From Desulfacinum infernum DSM 9756 (GTDB taxonomy: Bacteria > Desulfobacterota > Syntrophobacteria > Syntrophobacterales > DSM-9756), in the NCBI RefSeq assembly GCF_900129305.1, contig NZ_FQVB01000007.1, positions 97,994-161,993 of the forward strand: a stretch of 64,000 nt of DNA, written 5' to 3'. How positions within the stretch are numbered: the stretch's first letter is position 1; each line of letters opens with the position of its first letter. Of this stretch, positions 44,318-53,605 are shown piece after piece. Below the pieces are notes generated by a model that saw only the letters and a list, made by a program, of their open reading frames with translations, did no database searches and was not told where the DNA came from. The position numbers and the translations under genes are program-made.

Positions 44318-46206
44318 GACTTGAGACTCCTCAAGGCCTCCTGAACGTATTCGGCCAGTGCCGTCGGCTCCACGCCCGGCTCCTTCAGCATCTTGTTCAG
44401 ATCCTCCAGGAACTTTTCTTTGGCCTCGGGTTTCAGACGCCGCATGAGCCGGTCGATCTCGGGAACCACCTGGGCTTCGGCCAGTTTCTTGCGCACCTGC
44501 TCGTTTCTCTTGGCGGCCTCCTTGTCCGGCGTACCGTCCGGGCGGGTTTCCGGTTCCAGGATCTTCTCCTCCACCACCCGGATGCCTTCCCCCAGGGCTT
44601 CATCGTCGTAGCGTTTCATGATCTCCCGGGCGGTGGCGGCGTCCAGCCGTTTGGCCTTCTCCAGTTCCCGCACGGCCGCCTGGAGCAGGGTGTCCGATTC
44701 CTGGAACTTCTTGGAGGTGAGCATGGAGGCCATGATGAGGTCCGCTTCCGCACTGGCGCGCACCTTGAGGCGCGTGTACTTGTTGGCCAGGCCTTTCTCC
44801 TTGAGGTAGGCCCGCATGTCCCTTTCGTCCCGGAACTCATCGGCCAGAACGGGGATCTTGGCCCCCGTGACGTCTTCCCGGTAGGGGAGGTTCCTTCGGC
44901 GCACGTACCAGAGCACGGGATTTCGGGCCAGGAGGGCCTGCCATCGAGACACCTTGGAGATCTGGATGTCCGCCTTGGTGGAAAGGGTCGGCCACTTTCG
45001 TGACAAGGCCGGTTGTTTTGCATCCGCGGTGCGCAAGGAGTTGGCGGAAGGCAGCGCCGTTTCCACGGCCCCCAGTTCGGCGGCGGTCTGGCGATAGACG
45101 TTCCTGGGCAGGGGAATGAGCACCAGGACCGATGTGGCGGCCAGGGCCTCTTCCGAGGCGGCCAGATCCAGGGGCGGCAGCAGGAAGCTTTCCTCCACCA
45201 GGCAGGGGAGCTCATCTTCGGGAAGGATGGACAGATCCACCTGGACCGCCGGAGGAAAGAAGGTCTGGGTCAGGGCCCCGGGGTCGATGCAGGCGGTGGG
45301 CAGCCTTCCCGCGGCGGGAAGGGAGAGGAAATAATCGGAGGCGGCGAAGGCGGGCGGCTGCCCCGCCAGGCGGCGGCTTTCCATGATTTCATCGAACATT
45401 CCGCTTGCCTGGAGAAAATGGGAGACGCGGACGGAACGCGGGGCCATGCCCAACCCCAGGACGTCCACGTCGTTGCTTCCCATCTCCCGTCGCACCATGG
45501 GCGGATCCACCCACTGGACGAACCCTCGGTCCAGTTCCACCATGGCCAAGGGCAAGGTGGAAGGCGGGGGGGAATACCCGGCGCCCTTGACGAAAAGTTC
45601 ATGGGCGGCCGCCGCCCGCCTCAGACCGGCCGGGACGGCCGCGTCCGAGGCGGTGAACGGGATGAGGGTCAACACCACGGCTTCCACGATATCGCCGTCT
45701 TCCACCTGCCGCTCATCGCCCAGCCGGGACGGGTAGGCTCCCACCGGGTTGGCCGTGAACTCCACCGCCCGGGCCGCCAGGACGAAGAGTCCCGTCAGGG
45801 TCCGGAAGGGAGGAACGGGTTCCTTGGAAAGGCCCAGCATCCGGTTGATCTGATCCAGGTAGGGCAGGTCGCCCAGGTCCACTTCCACGTCCCTGGAGAG
45901 CACGATGCGTTCGCCGCCGGATGCGATTCCCAACCCCTGCCCCACCCGAAGGCGGGTGGCCTTGGAGCCCGGTGTCACCCGGAGGCCGCGTACGACCCCA
46001 TAGCCTGCGGCCTGGGCCAGGTCCGCCTGCCGGGCGAGAAAATAGGTCTGCTCCCGCTGCAGGTCCCGGGCCGTCAGGAACCGACCGTCGAACCACAAGG
46101 GGCGGCTCCGCCTCGCATCGGTCACCAGCAGTCCCGCCTGGGAAAGCCGCCTCACGGTTTCCCCGTCCAGGGGAACGCGTCCTCGTTTCGTGATCCATTC
46201 CGCCAT
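44314..46206 (-). CDS. eCIS-associated protein with shared N-terminal domain, second copy
   Basis: A 630-residue protein of unknown function. The segment RPLWFDGRFLTARDLQREQT, followed by YFLARQADLAQAAGYGVVRG, resembles the N-termini of the neighbours. A beta-rich middle carries VPAGLRRAAAAHELFVKG, and the last ~200 residues are charged helices. The start is ATG 46206, six bases after the previous stop, and the stop overlaps the next start. It is therefore strictly coexpressed with the other two copies. Role inferred only from context. Confidence 0.6.
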   Translation of the reverse strand: MAEWITKRGRVPLDGETVRRLSQAGLLVTDARRSRPLWFDGRFLTARDLQREQTYFLARQADLAQAAGYGVVRGLRVTPGSKATRLRVGQGLGIASGGERIVLSRDVEVDLGDLPYLDQINRMLGLSKEPVPPFRTLTGLFVLAARAVEFTANPVGAYPSRLGDERQVEDGDIVEAVVLTLIPFTASDAAVPAGLRRAAAAHELFVKGAGYSPPPSTLPLAMVELDRGFVQWVDPPMVRREMGSNDVDVLGLGMAPRSVRVSHFLQASGMFDEIMESRRLAGQPPAFAASDYFLSLPAAGRLPTACIDPGALTQTFFPPAVQVDLSILPEDELPCLVEESFLLPPLDLAASEEALAATSVLVLIPLPRNVYRQTAAELGAVETALPSANSLRTADAKQPALSRKWPTLSTKADIQISKVSRWQALLARNPVLWYVRRRNLPYREDVTGAKIPVLADEFRDERDMRAYLKEKGLANKYTRLKVRASAEADLIMASMLTSKKFQESDTLLQAAVRELEKAKRLDAATAREIMKRYDDEALGEGIRVVEEKILEPETRPDGTPDKEAAKRNEQVRKKLAEAQVVPEIDRLMRRLKPEAKEKFLEDLNKMLKEPGVEPTALAEYVQEALRSLKS

Positions 46207-46212
46207 GACTTG

Positions 46213-47100
46213 TCACCTCGTGTGGCCGGCCAGCCAGGCCAGCTCGGCCGTGGAGAAGGAAAAGAGCCGGAGTTCGTTGAAAACCTCCACGTCCCGCGTC
46301 ATGTCCCGCACCACGGGCGGTCCGGGACGGGCCGGAATGACGATCCGGGCGAGAAAGAGCTCCGTTCCGTCCTGATCCTGTGTGTGCTCGGGAAGATGGG
46401 AGAGACGGTCGCCGCCGCTCTCCCACAGGGCGTCCTCCAGCCAGGCCTCCCGCAGCTTGAATTCCACGAAGCGGCGCCGCCGTTCCTCGGGATCGCTCAG
46501 CCCGCTCAGGTCCGGGAACGGCCGGCGGGGGATGCGAGGATCTTCCTCCTCCCGGAGGACCAGGCTCAGCAGGCTGCCGTCCCGAACCCGGCTGGGCGCC
46601 ACTCCGTCCAGCTTGTCCAGGTTTCCGGAGACGAAGGCCGGTCGCGTGCCGTGAAGGCAGGGCGCATAGGCGATGAATACGTCCGCCCAGACCCCGTCGG
46701 GAAAGCCGGAAGCGGCGGCGTGGTAGGCGTTGGACAATCGGTCACGCCCTGCGGGGTCCTCAGCCTGCTGCTCGAACCACACCGCCAGGCGGAGGCACAA
46801 GGGCCGGCGGACTTCGATGAATCTTCCCAGCCGGTCCAGGGCCAGCCCGGGCGTCACCACCAGCTGCTCCTCCCGGGCGGGCCGGGGCGGAGATGTGAGG
46901 GCTTCCAGAGCGGGAAGCCATTGCACCTCCAGCCCCGCCACGGTTCCGTATCCGTGAAGATAGGCCGCCATGCGGGCAAGCCGGCCCCGGTGGTAGGTCT
47001 GTTCGTCCTGAAAGTCTTCGGCGTCCAGCAGCATGCCCGTTTCGTAATGCAGACGCTCGGGGGGTACGGGACGGGTCAGGGGATCAGTGGTTCGCGGCAT
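46213..47100 (-). CDS. eCIS-associated protein with shared N-terminal domain, first copy
   Basis: A 295-residue protein that is almost the bare domain: ERLHYETGMLLDAEDFQDEQ followed by TYHRGRLARM, with GTVAGLEV closing the unit, then a beta-rich region (EEQLVVTPGLALDRLGRFIE) and a helical tail. The start is ATG 47100 with a perfect AAGGAGG seven bases upstream, the strongest ribosome site in the operon. It follows the gpI-like gene by 11 bases. It probably attaches to the baseplate; this is inference. Confidence 0.65.
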   Translation of the reverse strand: MPRTTDPLTRPVPPERLHYETGMLLDAEDFQDEQTYHRGRLARMAAYLHGYGTVAGLEVQWLPALEALTSPPRPAREEQLVVTPGLALDRLGRFIEVRRPLCLRLAVWFEQQAEDPAGRDRLSNAYHAAASGFPDGVWADVFIAYAPCLHGTRPAFVSGNLDKLDGVAPSRVRDGSLLSLVLREEEDPRIPRRPFPDLSGLSDPEERRRRFVEFKLREAWLEDALWESGGDRLSHLPEHTQDQDGTELFLARIVIPARPGPPVVRDMTRDVEVFNELRLFSFSTAELAWLAGHTR

Positions 47101-47111
47101 GGCGGACCTCC

Positions 47112-49475
47112 TTAATCAAACCTCGGATCCAGGCTTGGGGTGTCCAAAAGGGAAGAGTCCCTGCCGAGGCGGGAGGCGTCCTCGCAGACGGGACTCAACG
47201 GTGCTCTCTTTCCGGGCGCAGTGTCCACTCCCAGGAGTGATGCGATGCCCGCCACCAAGTTCTCGGAAGCGGCCGCGATGCGCACGTCCACGTGCGCGGG
47301 CGCCTCCAGGGCCGCCACGCGCCGCACCAGGTCCACCGTTTCCGGGGCCGTCTCCGTGTGGACCAGAATCGTCACGCGGTGGGCGAAGGCGTCGTGGAAG
47401 GCGGCCGTCACCTCCTCCTCGTCCTCTCCATCCGGAACGCCGGGGCGGAAGAGGGCCAGGAACTCCCTTTGTTCCTCGGCGCCCAGGAAAAGGCTGCGCC
47501 CCACCCGGCTGTTTCCTCCCGTGGAAACACCCAGGGTGAGCGGGTCCCGGGTATCGTCCAGGTCCGCACCCAGGAGAGTGGAAAAGGTCCGGCGCAGCCT
47601 GAAATCCTCCACCACCACGATGCGGCCCCGACGGACGGCTCCTTCCGTGGCAACATCCAGGGCGCGGATCATGCCGACTAGTGTTCCGTGCTCCCGGAAG
47701 AGGAGTCCCGCTTCTCTGAGAAGCCGTCTTCGGGCGGGCAGGGAAAAGGCGGGTTCCAGGCTGACGCCGATCCAGGAGGCCAGCCATTCCAGGGCTTCTG
47801 AAGGCGCGGCGTCCGGGTCCGTGAGCACATGGGCGGCGGCCACCCGATCTTCCAGGGGGGTGAGAATCCCTTCGAAAAGGCAGAGGAAGCGTTCCAGAAA
47901 GTCGGCTCCGGTGGCGTCCCCTTCGGCTTCGGCTTCCGAACCCACCAGGGGTTCCTGGTAGATTTCCGGAAGGTACCGGTCCCGATAGGAAAAGCGGGGC
48001 GCGTACACCCGAAGAGCCGCCACTTCCGGGCTCGCCTGTCCGGTCCCCCAAAGCTCCATCTCCACCCAGAGGAAGCGGCCCTGGAGGCGCCGCACCCTCC
48101 CGGACGGCTTCTGGATCAGGGCGGTGAAAAGGCCCGCCCGGTCCTTTTGAGGGGGACAGTCCAGGAACCCTTCATGGAAGGGGATTTCCGAAGGGACCGG
48201 AACCCAGGCCCCGCGGGCCACGGCGCGAGCCTCCGATTCCGCCGGGTCGGCGGGAACAGCCCCGAACAGAACCGGGACGAAGCGCTCCGGTGGCGGCGGT
48301 TCCGGTCCGTTTCCGGCGGCAAGCCGCACCTGAAGGCCCGTTCCCGGCGGGAGGACTCCTTCCAGGTAGAGACGATGCCAGACCGTTTTGGAATCTCCGC
48401 TGTCCAGCACCCGCGCGGACCGGACCACGGCGTGGGTCGTCAGAAAGGGGTGGGACAGGCGGTGAAGGGGCTTGGGACGTATCTGGACGCGGGCCTCCAT
48501 CGCCCCGGACGCGGCCTGCTCTTCAAGATAATGAACCGGGCTCGCCCAGCCGTTGCAAAAAGGCCCTCCGTCCCAGCCGGGGAGCGGATAGAGGGAACCC
48601 ACGGGATCCGCGCCCTTGCCCGCGTTCGTGGGAAGGCGAAAGACGGGCGCGTCGCGTGCGCCTTCCAGCAGGGACGCCCAACGATCCCGTTCGACCCAAC
48701 CGATGGAAAAGGGGGCCGTCAGGCCCCGCAGGGCGTCCGGAGGAAAGAAGGTGTCTTCATCCCAGATGAGCACCTGTGCTTCGGCGTCCTTCACCCAGAA
48801 GAGGAAGGCCAGGCGGCCCTCGGCCGAAATCGCCGCAGACACCAGTTCCCATTCCGCGGGAACGGGAAGGTCCACGGGATCCAGGACTTGGGGCGGGCCC
48901 GGGTTTTCGACGCAGGGGCGTCCCACCTGCGGGGAAAAATCCCGGTGGATGTGTTCGGGGAAGGGGATTCCCGTTATGCGCGCCGCCTTCTTGTGTTTTC
49001 TGTCCACGAGCCAGGCTCCCCCCGACGGGCGGGCAAGGATGCGGTCGGCTTGAAGATCGGTGCGGGAGAGCCTCACGGGCTCCCAGCGCTTCAGAAGGTC
49101 CACCATGAGCGCATGGCTCTCGCCGGAAGCTTTGCGCACCACCAGCCACAAGACCCCTTCGGGCCCGGCCGCCAGATCCAGGATCCGCTCGGAGGAACCG
49201 ACCTTGTGAATCTTCACGGGATGCGGGAAGGCGCCTGCCGCCGTCACGGTCCTCCCGTCCGGGGAAACCATGGCCCAGGCGCCGAAGGCGTCCACGGCGG
49301 TCCGAACCCGCTCGGCGGCGGCCCGCGCCGAGGCCTTGTCCTGGGCGGGCCTTTGGACGGACCGGCGGGATGCCAGCCTCAGCACACGCCGATCCTCGTC
49401 CCAGGAGGCGTTGTCGTCCAACGCCCAGTCCTCGGAGCCGCTCAGCATCCAGAACTTCAGGCCGTTGCTGTCCAT
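47112..49475 (-). CDS. gpI-like baseplate wedge protein (Afp12-like), with extended N-terminus
   Basis: A 787-residue protein. The region after about residue 530 (RYLPEIYQEPLVGSE, DFLERFLCLFEGILTPLEDR, LEWLASWIGVSLEPAF, REHGTLVGMIRALDV) is a phage tail P2 gpI-type domain. The first ~500 residues contain repeating beta motifs suggestive of a propeller. The ATG at 49475 shares one base with the gpJ stop (TGATG), so the coding frame does not extend to 50279 although it stays open. It would join gpJ in the baseplate ring. Confidence 0.85.
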   Translation of the reverse strand: MDSNGLKFWMLSGSEDWALDDNASWDEDRRVLRLASRRSVQRPAQDKASARAAAERVRTAVDAFGAWAMVSPDGRTVTAAGAFPHPVKIHKVGSSERILDLAAGPEGVLWLVVRKASGESHALMVDLLKRWEPVRLSRTDLQADRILARPSGGAWLVDRKHKKAARITGIPFPEHIHRDFSPQVGRPCVENPGPPQVLDPVDLPVPAEWELVSAAISAEGRLAFLFWVKDAEAQVLIWDEDTFFPPDALRGLTAPFSIGWVERDRWASLLEGARDAPVFRLPTNAGKGADPVGSLYPLPGWDGGPFCNGWASPVHYLEEQAASGAMEARVQIRPKPLHRLSHPFLTTHAVVRSARVLDSGDSKTVWHRLYLEGVLPPGTGLQVRLAAGNGPEPPPPERFVPVLFGAVPADPAESEARAVARGAWVPVPSEIPFHEGFLDCPPQKDRAGLFTALIQKPSGRVRRLQGRFLWVEMELWGTGQASPEVAALRVYAPRFSYRDRYLPEIYQEPLVGSEAEAEGDATGADFLERFLCLFEGILTPLEDRVAAAHVLTDPDAAPSEALEWLASWIGVSLEPAFSLPARRRLLREAGLLFREHGTLVGMIRALDVATEGAVRRGRIVVVEDFRLRRTFSTLLGADLDDTRDPLTLGVSTGGNSRVGRSLFLGAEEQREFLALFRPGVPDGEDEEEVTAAFHDAFAHRVTILVHTETAPETVDLVRRVAALEAPAHVDVRIAAASENLVAGIASLLGVDTAPGKRAPLSPVCEDASRLGRDSSLLDTPSLDPRFD

Positions 49476-51685
49476 CAGCAGACCTCCGGAACCACGGGAA
49501 TGGGAAGCACCGGCGTGCCCGGATCCAGGTGGTCCAGAGGGGACCGCTCCATGCTTTCGGGGGCCCGATCGCCCTCCAGACACACCACCTGGAGGAGTTC
49601 GGGGAGCTGCCAGGGTTCCAGGGCAAGGACCACCGGCGCTCCCTGCGACGTGGGGTGGAGCGGCCTCCAACCGTCCGCATCCAGGGAAAAGAGGCGCAAG
49701 TCCGTTACTTGCCGCACGCCGGTCACCCTGGCCACGGCCACCTCCAGGTCCCTGTCCACCACGGCCCCTCCCAGAGGCCATCCCGCACCGTCGAACCCTC
49801 CGGGAGTCAGCGGCCAGAGCACCTCCCGCAAGGCCCGCCGCACGTTCTGCAGCACCAGGTCCCTGCGATGGCCCTCCCGGATGCGCACGGCCACGCCGAC
49901 CGCCACAGGCTTGTATTCGCAGCCGATCACATAGAGCTCCGTGCCCAGCGGACGGCGTGCATCCAGGTAGGCGTGAACCCGCTCCAGACAGAGACGGTCC
50001 GGGCGGGGGCACGGGGGTTGCCGGTCCTCCTTCCAGGGAAGCACCAGGACACTCACCACCCCGGGAACGTCGAACCGACGCTGTTGGGGCTTGAAACGGG
50101 CCAGCACTTCCACGCGACCCAGGCGAACCGCCGGGGTTTCGGCGGCGAGCTGACGGTAGTCTTCCTCGGTCACGGCCCGGTTGGCGTGGCGGAGAACGGC
50201 CGGGATGCGCTTTTCCGCCTCTTCCGGGCTTTCGGGATCCTCGCCCCCGCTGGTGGCCAGGGGCTGGAAGGCCTTGCACTTGGGGTGGGATACGGCCGTG
50301 AGGGATCCGGCCGGAAGATTGCCGCTGCGGCCGCCGCCGAATCGCATGACTTCCACCCGGATCCGCATTCCCGCCGAAGGGATGCGCCCGCGAACGCCGT
50401 CCCCGAACCGAACCGATCCGGCTTCCGAGTCCAGTTCATAGACCCGGTCATCCCGCCCGGCGGTGGCGAGGTCCGGCGTGCGGCGCCAGGAAACGAAGCC
50501 CTGCCGGGCCTCTTCCACCTGGAGCGTCAGGGATTTCGGATCCACGGAGGCGCCCGGGAGGTCGAATTCCTGATCCGCCGTGCCGTCGGAGACGCCGACG
50601 ATCAGGTTTCGAAGCGTCCGTCTCTGATCGATGCAGACCGCGTTGATTCCGGCCCAGGTCACCGAAAGATCCTGCACGGGCTGCGTGGGGCGAAGGCGGA
50701 TCCAGGCGATGAGGCGTGAGGCCTTGTCGTCGTCGTCCAGCCGCGGAGGCCTGTTTCCCACGCCTGCGAAAAGGTCCTTTTCCAGGTCGTTTTCCGGCGC
50801 CCCCACATCGTCTATGTCGGGAAGAAGGAGTCGAACGACCCCTTCCTCCAGAAGACCGTGGGTGCCATCGTCCACCACTTCCAGGGTGAGGTATTCGGGA
50901 TCTCCCGTGGGCATGGCCCGGCTCGACGTGATTTCCCACTCATGGGCCACGGCGCCCCGAGGTCCCAAGATCTCCAGGATGCCGGGAACCTGGAGTGCGG
51001 GAGACCATCCCATGTTGAGCACCCGCGGGCCCGCGTTCCCCCGGGAAAGGGACCGCCGCACGGCCTCCGGATCGGCCCCGGACGGGGAAAGGAGCGCCAT
51101 CCACAGGCACCCGTCCACGGCGTCGGCGATGTTCACCCCGGAAGCCTGGGCTTTTCTTTCCTCAAAGACGGGGGTGGTGATGTAGGCCATGGCGGCCGGG
51201 GCGTCCCGGGAGCCGCTCAGGCCGTAAATGGACTGTAAGCCTTCCAGGACCCTTTGAAGTCGGGCCGCTTCGTCCGGGGTCGGGGCGCGCTTCACGTAGG
51301 CCTCTCCTTCCAAGGGGCACACCATGATCTCCCCGGTCGTTTCGAAAGGAACGGGGCCGGTGACCGCTGTGCCCACGGGAACGGAGACCACTTCCGGCTT
51401 CTTGGGATGGGCCGGTTCCAGAACCAGCAGGCCCCGGGCGGGCGTTGCGGGCCTCACCGGGATGTGCAGCAGTTTCAAGAACGCCAGACGCTGGCGCTCC
51501 GGAATGCGGTTCACCCGATACAGGAGCGTATCCACGAGCCAGGCGAACAGCTCCAGGATCGTTCGGCCCGGGTCGCCCGGCGCCGGATGGGTCCATTCCG
51601 GCGTGTGCCCGGGAATCCGCGCAAGCAGCTCCCGAACCAGATCGTCGAAGTTCCTGTCGTCCAGCGTTGGAACGGTCAGCGGCAT
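49475..51685 (-). CDS. gpJ-like baseplate assembly protein (Afp11-like)
   Basis: A 736-residue protein opening with MPLTVPTLDDRNFDDLVREL, HTPEWTHPAPGDPGRTILEL and FAWLVDTLLYRVNRIPERQR, the signature of eCIS putative baseplate assembly proteins. A gpJ-type core follows (PAGSLTAVSHPKCKAF, RHANRAVTEEDYRQLAAETP). It would form the baseplate wedge together with the gp25-like and gpI-like proteins. The start is three bases after the gp25 gene, and the stop is fused to the next start. Confidence 0.9.
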   Translation of the reverse strand: MPLTVPTLDDRNFDDLVRELLARIPGHTPEWTHPAPGDPGRTILELFAWLVDTLLYRVNRIPERQRLAFLKLLHIPVRPATPARGLLVLEPAHPKKPEVVSVPVGTAVTGPVPFETTGEIMVCPLEGEAYVKRAPTPDEAARLQRVLEGLQSIYGLSGSRDAPAAMAYITTPVFEERKAQASGVNIADAVDGCLWMALLSPSGADPEAVRRSLSRGNAGPRVLNMGWSPALQVPGILEILGPRGAVAHEWEITSSRAMPTGDPEYLTLEVVDDGTHGLLEEGVVRLLLPDIDDVGAPENDLEKDLFAGVGNRPPRLDDDDKASRLIAWIRLRPTQPVQDLSVTWAGINAVCIDQRRTLRNLIVGVSDGTADQEFDLPGASVDPKSLTLQVEEARQGFVSWRRTPDLATAGRDDRVYELDSEAGSVRFGDGVRGRIPSAGMRIRVEVMRFGGGRSGNLPAGSLTAVSHPKCKAFQPLATSGGEDPESPEEAEKRIPAVLRHANRAVTEEDYRQLAAETPAVRLGRVEVLARFKPQQRRFDVPGVVSVLVLPWKEDRQPPCPRPDRLCLERVHAYLDARRPLGTELYVIGCEYKPVAVGVAVRIREGHRRDLVLQNVRRALREVLWPLTPGGFDGAGWPLGGAVVDRDLEVAVARVTGVRQVTDLRLFSLDADGWRPLHPTSQGAPVVLALEPWQLPELLQVVCLEGDRAPESMERSPLDHLDPGTPVLPIPVVPEVC

Positions 51686-51688
51686 GGC

Positions 51689-52093
51689 TCAACTCTCCAA
51701 GGTCATGGTCAGTGCGGCCCGGGCCGGGCGACGGGTCCGCAGCACCCTGTAGCGGATCTCCACCCGGATCTGATCCCGCCGGTCCGTTACGGTCTCCACC
51801 GACACCTGCTCCACCTGGATCCTGGGTTCCCACCTGTCCAAGGCGTCCAGGACCGCATCGTGGATGCGGCGGCGCGTGCCGAGCGTGTTGGGTTCGTGGA
51901 GGAAGCGGCCCAGGCCCGCTCCGAAACCGGGTCTCATGAGCTGCTCTCCCGGGGCGGTCGTCAGGATGATGCGGATGCACTGGCGGATGCTCTCCTCCAG
52001 GGACGGATAACGGAGCCGCCCGCTCCCGTCCGGAACGGGGAGCAGAGGCCAGGTGACGGGTGGGGGCGGAAGGTGCTTTGTCTTGGTTTCCAT
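51689..52093 (-). CDS. gp25-like baseplate wedge protein (Afp9-like)
   Basis: A 134-residue protein of the GPW/gp25 family: YPSLEESIRQCIRIILTTAP, GEQLMRPGFGAGLGRFLHEP and a C-terminal beta segment (QIRVEIRYRVLRTRRPARAA). In T4-type particles gp25 links the sheath to the baseplate and starts sheath assembly. The length is normal. It is placed between the membrane-hairpin protein and gpJ. Confidence 0.93.
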   Translation of the reverse strand: METKTKHLPPPPVTWPLLPVPDGSGRLRYPSLEESIRQCIRIILTTAPGEQLMRPGFGAGLGRFLHEPNTLGTRRRIHDAVLDALDRWEPRIQVEQVSVETVTDRRDQIRVEIRYRVLRTRRPARAALTMTLES

Positions 52094-52114
52094 GGCCGGG
52101 ATTCCCCGTTTTTT

Positions 52115-53605
52115 CTAGGTTTCCGAATCCGATCCGGAGCCGAAATCGGGAAAGGGAATGCAGATGCGCACAAAGGGCAGCCAGAAGAAGACGATGTGGA
52201 GAAGCACAAGAAAGATCTGCAAAACGATGAAGGCGCACAGGGTGAGGATGGGAATGTTGAATCCGCAGATCATGCCGAAATTCCCCGATCCCTCTTCGTG
52301 GGATCCGTCCAGGAGCTCTCCCATGTCCAGCTTTTCCAGGCTCTTTCGAAGGGACGACGGCACCCGGAAGGCCACGTTCGGCTTCAGCCGGGAAAGGGCC
52401 TTCTTGTCCAGGGCGGGGAGCGAAACCTGCACGGGGGGTTGCCCGCTGCTCTCGTACCAGGGAACGATCCGGAAGGACTCCGACGGGGGGCTCCACACCG
52501 TGCGGCAGGGCCAGCCGTTCTCTCCCTTGATGCGCAGGAAAACCCGGATCTGGTACCGGGCTCCTTCCTCGTCGAAGCGGCCGCGACGGGGAGCCACGTC
52601 CCGCCAGCGGGCCGTCAGGGCCGCCTTTACGGCCCTTTCGATCGCCCGGGCGTCTTTGGAGTTCGGAACGGGCCAGAACGCGGGAACGGATCGGAGGTCC
52701 TTTTCTCCGCCCCGTTCCACTTCCCGGTGGGCCTTTTCCACCACCGCACCGACCGTGGGCTCCGAAGACCCGGCGGGCATGGGGATGGCTTGGAGGACCT
52801 TGAGAAGATGACGCCCCTCCTGCGATCCCGTGAAGGCGCCCGCGTCCCTTTCCAGAAATCGGAGAAGGTTCAGGAATTCCTCCGCGGTGGTCCGGGTGGC
52901 GGCTTCCTTGCCGTCCCCAGCCTTGAGCAGGCGGGGGATGCGTTCCGCCAGCAGGGCGTCGTTGAAGGGGGCGGCGCCCGGGCCGGGAGCGGCTTCGTCG
53001 CTCGTCAGGGTGAGAATGCCGTAAAAGAAGGTCTTCTTTTGAATCCGGCAGACATCGGGGGGCGCCGCGAAGAGAGGCAGGAAGACCTCTTCGCGTTCTT
53101 CCAGAAGGTCTGCGGGAGGCGCCTTGGAAAGCAGCCGGAGATTGGCCCCGAGAAGGCGTTCCTTGCGAACGAGGGGGTCCGGATCGTAGCTCGACTCGCC
53201 CCGGGCCGCATCCTGGGGAAGATCCACCCAGCCCACCGGGCTTTCCTTCCGGCGCATCCACCCCTGAACCCTGCCGTTCGTTACGCGTCTTACCACCACA
53301 CCCGCCTTCTCCACCCGATCCGGGTCCAGACGGGGCTCCCCCGGCTGCGTGCATGCGGCGTGGACCAGCACCACGTGAAAGACCCGGTGCACGGGCTGGA
53401 AAAGGCGCAGGACCTTTTCCTCGGTGCGACTGTCGGCGGTCGCCCGGGCAAGATCTTCCCCGGGATCTTCCCGCCGGAGGGTCTCCAGAAGCCTGGGAAT
53501 GCAGTCGGCCTCCCCGTACTGGAGGATGAGCGGCCTCGGATCCACCGGGGCTCGTGCCGCAACCGGCGGCCCCGCAATTCGGATGGTGTGTTGGATGCCT
53601 ACCAT
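52115..53605 (-). CDS. eCIS operon protein with C-terminal hydrophobic hairpin
   Basis: A 496-residue protein of unknown family. Most is soluble (IQHTIRIAGPPVAARAPVDP at the N-terminus). The last ~50 residues hold a long hydrophobic stretch (MICGFNIPILTLCAFIVLQI, FLVLLHIVFFWLPFVRICIP), enough for two membrane passes, before an acidic tail. The start is ATG 53605, overlapping the spike gene by seven bases; an open extension to 54013 is out of context. Lying among hub and baseplate genes, it might hold the baseplate at a membrane, as known for membrane-anchored injection systems. This is inference. Confidence 0.65.
   Translation of the reverse strand: MVGIQHTIRIAGPPVAARAPVDPRPLILQYGEADCIPRLLETLRREDPGEDLARATADSRTEEKVLRLFQPVHRVFHVVLVHAACTQPGEPRLDPDRVEKAGVVVRRVTNGRVQGWMRRKESPVGWVDLPQDAARGESSYDPDPLVRKERLLGANLRLLSKAPPADLLEEREEVFLPLFAAPPDVCRIQKKTFFYGILTLTSDEAAPGPGAAPFNDALLAERIPRLLKAGDGKEAATRTTAEEFLNLLRFLERDAGAFTGSQEGRHLLKVLQAIPMPAGSSEPTVGAVVEKAHREVERGGEKDLRSVPAFWPVPNSKDARAIERAVKAALTARWRDVAPRRGRFDEEGARYQIRVFLRIKGENGWPCRTVWSPPSESFRIVPWYESSGQPPVQVSLPALDKKALSRLKPNVAFRVPSSLRKSLEKLDMGELLDGSHEEGSGNFGMICGFNIPILTLCAFIVLQIFLVLLHIVFFWLPFVRICIPFPDFGSGSDSET

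Noticed and set aside
47112..50279. gpI-like protein extended to 1055 residues
   Set aside because: The extra N-terminus overlaps gpJ in another frame and is arginine/glycine/proline shadow sequence. The TGATG junction at 49475 fixes the start.
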